From: Polyporus tsugae
Taxonomy: Eukaryota; Basidiomycota; Agaricomycetes; Polyporales; Polyporaceae
Assembly (NCBI GenBank): GCA_024305745.1
Contig: JAHRBS010000005.1
Coordinates: 1,922,001-1,986,000 of the forward strand
Reading direction: 5' to 3'
DNA: 64,000 nt
Shown here: positions 59,041 through 64,000 of the stretch, one piece after another
Layout: each line of letters opens with the position of its first letter
How positions within the stretch are numbered: the stretch's first letter is position 1
Program-made: the position numbers and the translations under genes
The notes under the pieces: model-generated
What the model was told of the DNA's origin: nothing
What the model saw: only the letters and a program-made list of their open reading frames with translations
Databases searched by the model: none

Positions 59041-61009
59041 ATGACGACCGCGAGACTAAATGAAGATGTTCTCGCCATTGCCTGCGAGTTTATTACCGGC
59101 GTTTCTGACGTCCTGTCCTTCGCCCTCACTTGCTCCGCTCTCCGCCCCGTAGCGACCCAACGGCTGCTCTCGATGCGTCCCATCACACTCAAAATTGGTC
59201 CATCAGTGCGTCGATTCCATTCCTTCCTCTTCGCCGACACACCTGCCCGCGCGCCCCACATCCGCGCCCTCACGATCGGCCAAGAGAGCAAGGACGCCCC
59301 TCGCGCGATCGCAGACGTGGCCAAAGACACCGATCTCCTCATCGATATCCTCACTGCATGTCCTCACCTCGAGCGCATCTCCCTTCTTTTCTACCATATT
59401 TCGCCCCAAATCTCTCACGATGCACGCGTCATGGATGCGATCGCCGCCCTCCCGAGCCTCCGCTCGCTCACGGTCTATGGCCCCTTCGCGGACGCACTCA
59501 CCCTCGTCGGCAACATTCGCGCGCCCCTTCGCGTGCTCGTCCTCCACCAGTGCGGCGCCGGCGAGACTGAGTTCTGGCACCCCGCTGCGCTCGAGGAGTT
59601 TCTCTCCCACCTGGCCCCGACGCTCGAGAAGCTCACGCTTTATGAACTCATCGTCGACGCAGATGTATTACAGGCCCTGAGAGTCACCTCGAGACAGCGG
59701 CCTGGCTCCGGCGCAACCCAGTTCCCCGCCGTGCGCTCGCTCTCCACCGCCTTGCTCCTGGGGATGCCCCTGCTCAGCCACCTGCAGTACCTCTTCCCCG
59801 CACTCGACGGAACGCTTTCCATGGGCCAGTTCATATTCGAGGATGAAGAGGAAACTGACGTCGACACACAGCAAGCCTACGCGGACCTACGCGCTGCCAA
59901 CCTACGCGCACAAGGCAGCTTGAGCGACGCACTCGTTGGGGACGGCTCAGGGTCGCCGAGCTCGTGCGCGTGGACGAAGCTCGACCGCGTCATCTGCGAC
60001 GCGCTCTTTTCTACCTTCTGGGCCTCCGCTGCCCAGTGCGGCACGTCATGCTCGACTTCACCATCGGCCACAGCCTCGCGTTCACCCAGCCCGCGACGCG
60101 CGCTGCGGAGGCGCTCCGAGAGAACCCCATCCCGCGTCTGAAGCTCTCGCTCGTGCTGAACGACGGCCTTGGCGTGTTTGACACGCTTTTCTCCCCAGAG
60201 CTGGCGGGGACGCTGACGCACCTGACGCTCTGCCTCTCGCTCGCAAACGATAAGATGTGGAGCGACATGGCGTACGCCGGCGATACGGTCCCGGTCCGGT
60301 GGGATGACCTTCTGGTAAGTCAAGTCTGCTTTTTTTTTAGATACGTTCATGTGAACTGTGTGGAACTCGAATATACGCTCTCACACACACATACACCTCC
60401 CCCAGGACAAGCTGCGCTCCGCGTTACAGCTTCTGCACGAGCTGACCCACCTCCGCATCGTCGTCCACTCCAACACGTTCGACGATTCCGCCCCCGGGCA
60501 CTCGCCCGCCGCACACTCGCAGGAGTTCGTGCACGCCCTGTGCGGGCCCGCGTTCGACCACGAGGGGTCCGCTGCCGCGCTCGTCCGCTCGCTCCCGTCC
60601 CTGCAGTATGTCTTCCTCACCACTAGCGGGTACCTCCCGATCGATATCGCGACCGATGACGAAAGCACGGGCGGCGGCCGCGGGTCTGAAACCTCGAAGA
60701 CACGGGAGCGTGAGCGTGAGCGGCGGCCGCGGCAGGTCGCCAAGGCCTGGCGCGTCGCGGAACATGGACGCGGAGACGGTGTTAATAGGACGCAGGACGG
60801 AGAGCCGGTGCTTGTGGAGCTGCACGACGACGTCGCGGAGACGATCATCAGAAACGAAGAACTGATTCTATCGGACTTGGACAAGGTCAGTGCACTGCTA
60901 CAGTGGGGCGCCGCTCGACGGTGGTTGGTTTGCGAGTTGTTGGCTGAATGCTTTCTGTTCTGGGACGCAGGCATGGATGAACAACGGAGTGATTGAAACT
61001 GATCCGTAG
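59041..61009 (+). CDS. F-box/LRR-like protein 4, apparent frameshift in exon 1
   Basis: Exons 59041-60314, 60406-60885 and 60971-61009 would give about 597 residues if one frame break is bridged. The N-terminus (LNEDVLAIACEFITGVSDVLSFALTC, with RPVATQRLL after it) is F-box-like. Leucine-rich segments such as LPSLRSLTVYG and APLRVLVLHQC follow at regular intervals. Near 60003-60012 (gcgctcttttctacc) the coding frame changes: upstream the frame ends DRVICDALF, downstream the family-like text continues YLLGLRCPVRHVMLDF in another frame. No intron fits. Either the gene is broken, or the T-run holds a sequencing or assembly error. The third exon encodes only 12 residues and is the weakest part. 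Confidence 0.55.
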
Positions 61010-61198
61010 TCTGGAACGGGTAGATATTGATATTGCTCGTCGGAACACCGACGGACGTATATGTAGGTGTGTTGGACATCGCTGGCACGAGCCCGATCCG
61101 CCGCAAGCGCCACAGCCAAAGTCAGGGCCAACACCTTGGCTTGCCTGTGTCACGCTTCACAGTCCCGGCTAGCGGCTGACTGCGTAGTGAATGGGGTT

Positions 61199-62024
61199 TC
61201 ACTTGCGAAGCCCGTCGACGATGCCGTAGTACGCAGGCTTGGGTTCGAGGTCCTGAAACCAATGGCACCTCAGCTATCCGCTTCGTGTTCGCCCAGCAAC
61301 CAGCGCACTCACCGCATCAAACGGACATGCATCTCCCTCCCCAGGGAAGCTCGCAGGGACCCAGGAGTACTACGCGCGATACGTCCCGTCAGAATACCCT
61401 CCTCGCAGTCGAACTACGCGGCGCCGCCGCCCGAGTCAAAACTGAGTGCAGCACGATGCGGCACGCACCTTGTCCGTCCAATCCCACACCGTGAGCCCGA
61501 CGCAGCCCTCCACCTCGCGGCACGCCCGCACGATCGTCTCAAAGTCCCTCCTCTGCTGCGCGAGCCCCGCCGCGTCCGGCTCCGGCTCCAGCGTCGCGAA
61601 CCGCACGTCGAGCTCCGTGATCGCGACCTCGACCCCCAGCGCCGCGAACTCGGCCAGGTTCCGCTTCACGTCCGCGAGCGGCGGGACCTCGCCCACGCTC
61701 TCGTGCGCCTGCACGCCGACGCCGTGCAGCGGGACGCCCGCGGCCTTGAGGTCGCGGACGAGCGCCTTGAGTGCGGAGGCTTTGGGGCCGGGGCCGGTCG
61801 TGTTGTATTCGTTGATGTAGAGCTTGGCGTGCGGGTCGGCGCGGCGCGCGGCGCGGAGCGCGAGCGGGATGTAGGAGGTATTGAGGGTGTTGTACCAGAT
61901 CGTGTCGCGCCAGGTGCCGTCGTCGTTGAAGGGTTCTAGGTGAGAGAAATAGAAAATTGAGTTGAGAGGATGGGAGATATCGATCCCGCGTGTAGATCGG
62001 CGAGACGCACCGTTGATCACGTCC
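61199..62024 (-). pseudogene. GH10 endo-beta-1,4-xylanase, 5' half cut off by an LTR element
   Basis: Minus-strand exons 62011-62024 (truncated), 61469-61935, 61313-61369 and 61199-61252 encode the C-terminal half of a glycoside hydrolase family 10 xylanase. Catalytic landmarks are DVINEPF (acid/base Glu, split by an intron) and ITELDVRF (nucleophile Glu), plus LTVWDWTDKYSWVP and the ending KPAYYGIVDGLRK. These secreted enzymes cut the xylan backbone in wood decay. The signal peptide and first half of the TIM barrel are missing. The homology stops at the last base of the Trp codon of the usual W-D-V-x-N-E motif, directly where TGTTACGATA begins at 62025. The missing half may lie beyond the element, outside this window. 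Confidence 0.82.
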
Positions 62025-62224
62025 TGTTACGATACGACTTTTACGATTAGTAATACCACCTGTAACGACATGTACGACCTGCCCTGAAGCACCTGGTCCG
62101 TGCGCAGGCTCCAACACAATATATAAACCCCTCGGTAGCTGCGGTAATTCCCCAGCTTCAAGTTGGTCTTTAGTCCCCCAGTCCTTCGCTTATTGCTAGT
62201 GTGAGGTCTGACCTTATCATAACT
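62025..62224 (+). repeat. Probable 5' LTR
   Basis: It begins TGTTACGATA and ends near TATCATAAC(T), an imperfect inverted terminal pair. It contains TATATAAA at 62120-62127, suitable as the LTR promoter. The exact right end is uncertain because the second LTR is not in the window. Confidence 0.5.
62120..62127 (+). promoter_or_regulatory. TATA box in the LTR
   Basis: TATATAAA lies about 95 bases into the putative LTR, at the distance expected for the U3 promoter. Confidence 0.5.
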
Positions 62225-62954
62225 CGAAGCTACCCTTTCCTCGACCTACGGCGCACTGTCTTCATTGCCAACCGTGGCGCCCTCATCATCCTCCACTTCT
62301 CTCTCCGTCCCGAACCCCCCGCTCGTCGTGCGTCTCGCCGACGGCACCATCCACCACCTCGTCCCTATATACACCCTCACCAACTCGTCGCCGCCATCTC
62401 CGTCGTCGATACCACCTATCCCAATTCCGCCCCCGCACCTTCGTCACCGATCCCCAAGTCCCCTTATCAACTCAGACTCCGACTCCGACTCCGCCACTGC
62501 CGTAGACTCCGACTCAGACGCCGGCGTCCCCGTCCACATCGCTGTATCCCGACACGTCAATCCCGCACACGCCACCTTCATCCAAACAAGGGTCAACACC
62601 CTGCTGTTCCAAGGAACAGAAGTCACGGCGTACGTCCCATGCTCCCTCTACTCCGTCCTTCCCGGACACGTCATCTTCCGCTTCCCCGCCACCCCAACAA
62701 CTGCCGCCTACTCTCTCTACGGTATCATCGCATCCACACAACCCACCTATTGGGTATTTCACATTTCCCTTATACCTTACGTTATCGACCAGACCGCTAT
62801 TCTACACGTGTCCATTCCAACCGAGTAGTCAGTGACCACGTGTCACAACTCGGCGCAGGAGACCCCGGTTAGCCATACTGCGGTAAAACTGCTACTATAA
62901 TCTATACCTTGTCACGAACCGTATGCTTACCCACACCTTCTCTGTATCTAGTGA

Positions 62955-63908
62955 ATGGACCCTTGGGATCTGCTGCTTGAATCGTACCCAACTCCGTCTC
63001 CATCCCCTCCACCGGTCCTCCGCGCTATAAATGCGCGGGAAGATAGGGCAACACGGCTTGCGCAGGACAGCGGCACTGTCAATTCCAGAAATCAGACGAC
63101 ATCCGAGTTGACGCACACCTCCTCAACGGCGATCTCCACCAGTGCCACAAACAACCGTGTCCCAACCGGTACCACAGCCAGAACCCCATCGGTTTCCAAC
63201 TCCCAGAGTATATCCCCATCCCGCGCGAACTGCCACCGGAACCAACAGCTCCGGTACCTGGAACAACTCACACAAGAACTCGTGCGCGTCAGCCGACCCC
63301 TGAGCCCGTTGTACGCGCTGGAAGTCCGTACCCACGCACCCGTCCAGAACGTCAGCGAGAACCTACCCCACCTGTCGCACACATCCCCATCCCTGTCCAA
63401 GTCGCGAGATCCACGGAAGTGTCCCCGGTCGCTGCAAGTAGCTGATTTGAATACTGAGAACTCCCGGAAGAACCCTTGCCTCCAACAGACTCAGACGACG
63501 ATCAGGAACCTTCCAGACATCATAGATCTGACTCAGACGGATTCGTCCGTGCCCTCGAGAACCTCGGTCTCCGTGCTTCCCCCACGACCACAGGATCCTT
63601 ACCCGCTTCCCAAAACCCCATCCAACCTCCCGTCCAAACCGCCGGCATCAGCCAACCACCCCGCGCTCATCGAGCAATGGCGCAAACATTTTCATTCGAT
63701 GTGGCAACGCAAGCGTGGATCTCGGGGGAGATCGCAAACTTCATCGCGGCAACCCAACCCCAACGCGGAGGCAGGAACCACGCCCCGCCTAGACTCGCCC
63801 AGCCCGAGTACTTCGACGGCCTCAGCCCAGACTTCGAGCAGTGGAAGTCTGACGTCCAGGTCTACGTGGCTGGCCTGGACAAAGATCCAGCAATATCTGC
63901 CGTCTTAG
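62955..63908 (+). CDS. Gag-region open reading frame of the retrotransposon
   Basis: This is an ATG-initiated frame of 317 residues, rich in Pro, Ser and Thr, with no zinc knuckle. From about 63450 the more protein-like gag core is in a different frame (GFVRALENLGLR, then FDVATQAWISGEI) that runs to the window end. I therefore think this frame holds only an N-terminal part, or that the true gag starts in the other frame. Confidence 0.4.
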   Translation: MDPWDLLLESYPTPSPSPPPVLRAINAREDRATRLAQDSGTVNSRNQTTSELTHTSSTAISTSATNNRVPTGTTARTPSVSNSQSISPSRANCHRNQQLRYLEQLTQELVRVSRPLSPLYALEVRTHAPVQNVSENLPHLSHTSPSLSKSRDPRKCPRSLQVADLNTENSRKNPCLQQTQTTIRNLPDIIDLTQTDSSVPSRTSVSVLPPRPQDPYPLPKTPSNLPSKPPASANHPALIEQWRKHFHSMWQRKRGSRGRSQTSSRQPNPNAEAGTTPRLDSPSPSTSTASAQTSSSGSLTSRSTWLAWTKIQQYLPS

Positions 63909-64000
63909 GGTTGATTCGTGGTACAACTGTGAACAGATGGAAGCGTAACCTCGTAGAGGACAAGTTTGTGGCAAATGGGAATAGATGGAACTACCCGGAC

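Larger units (their letters stand above)
62025..64000 (+). mobile_element. LTR retrotransposon (Ty3/gypsy-like), 5' part
   Basis: The left end is a probable LTR (62025-62224). The right end encodes gag-type sequence on the plus strand: a frame reaching the window edge contains PEYFDGLSPDFEQWKSDV and GLIRGTTVNRWKRNL. This is the capsid-like pattern of Ty3/gypsy Gag (F-x-G...W...W near the end). Upstream are Pro/Ser-rich frames, one from the ATG at 62955 to 63908, that overlap and change frame, so the gag region may be damaged or use frameshifting. Protease, reverse transcriptase and integrase would lie beyond the window. Confidence 0.65.

Noticed and set aside
62265..62828. Open frame of 187 codons just inside the retrotransposon
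   Set aside because: Begins with TTG and contains no ATG; low-complexity Ser/Pro/Asp sequence, probably leader of the element.
1..64000. A complete secondary-metabolite gene cluster
   Set aside because: Acyltransferase, methyltransferase, FMO and decarboxylase-family genes are present but far apart, partly broken, and no core synthase (PKS, NRPS or terpene synthase) is visible.
1..64000. CRISPR arrays, rRNA genes or prokaryotic operons
   Set aside because: No spaced identical short repeats or rRNA-like sequence seen; intron-rich genes show a eukaryotic nuclear origin.

Overview
The window looks like nuclear DNA of a filamentous basidiomycete (class Agaricomycetes, perhaps Polyporales; the order is a guess). 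The support is: GC-rich coding sequence; genes cut by many 45-100 bp GT..AG introns; micro-exons of 13-16 nt; F-box-like, CFEM, fungal O-methyltransferase, GH10 xylanase and FMO/BVMO families; and an LTR retrotransposon. All exon boundaries below were worked out by eye from reading-frame continuity plus GT/AG signals and have not been checked against transcripts.

Left part, 0.5-17 kb, is a compact region of ordinary single-copy genes: a short SRP72-like protein (+), a membrane-anchored histidine-acid-phosphatase-like protein whose catalytic His is replaced (+), an NmrA-like NAD(P)-binding protein (-), a phosphatidylserine-decarboxylase-family enzyme (+), and a 1783-residue protein joining a nucleotidyltransferase-like N-terminus to a long ankyrin region (+).

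Middle part, 17-32.6 kb, is repeat-rich. An F-box-like gene (-, 18.4-19.9 kb) and its flanks are copied about 7.1 kb away as a broken pseudogene (25.5-26.9 kb). Between them lies a diverged tandem repeat without convincing genes. An HxxxD acyltransferase (Tri3-like, +) and a third F-box-like gene (-) follow.

Right-centre, 33-45.7 kb, is a tandemly duplicated module: deaminase-like gene (+), CFEM secreted protein (+), O-methyltransferase (-). Two full modules plus an extra O-methyltransferase tail are present. Both CFEM genes look intact, both O-methyltransferases are broken, and one deaminase is only a 3' fragment. An almost identical tract inside otherwise diverged copies suggests recent gene conversion.

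Right part, 47-64 kb: an FMO/Baeyer-Villiger-like gene (+) and a rearranged, truncated second copy about 8.46 kb downstream flank two more deaminase-superfamily genes (one -, one +). Three genes in this window therefore carry an H-x-E...C-x-x-C/S arrangement resembling the OTT_1508-like deaminases. A fourth F-box/LRR-like gene with an apparent frameshift follows. Last comes a GH10 xylanase whose 5' half is cut off exactly at a TGTTACGATA terminus that I read as the 5' LTR of a retrotransposon running off the right end.

The first five genes have unrelated housekeeping or metabolic roles. The accessory half is a fast-changing region of duplicated families; no complete biosynthetic pathway can be read from it.
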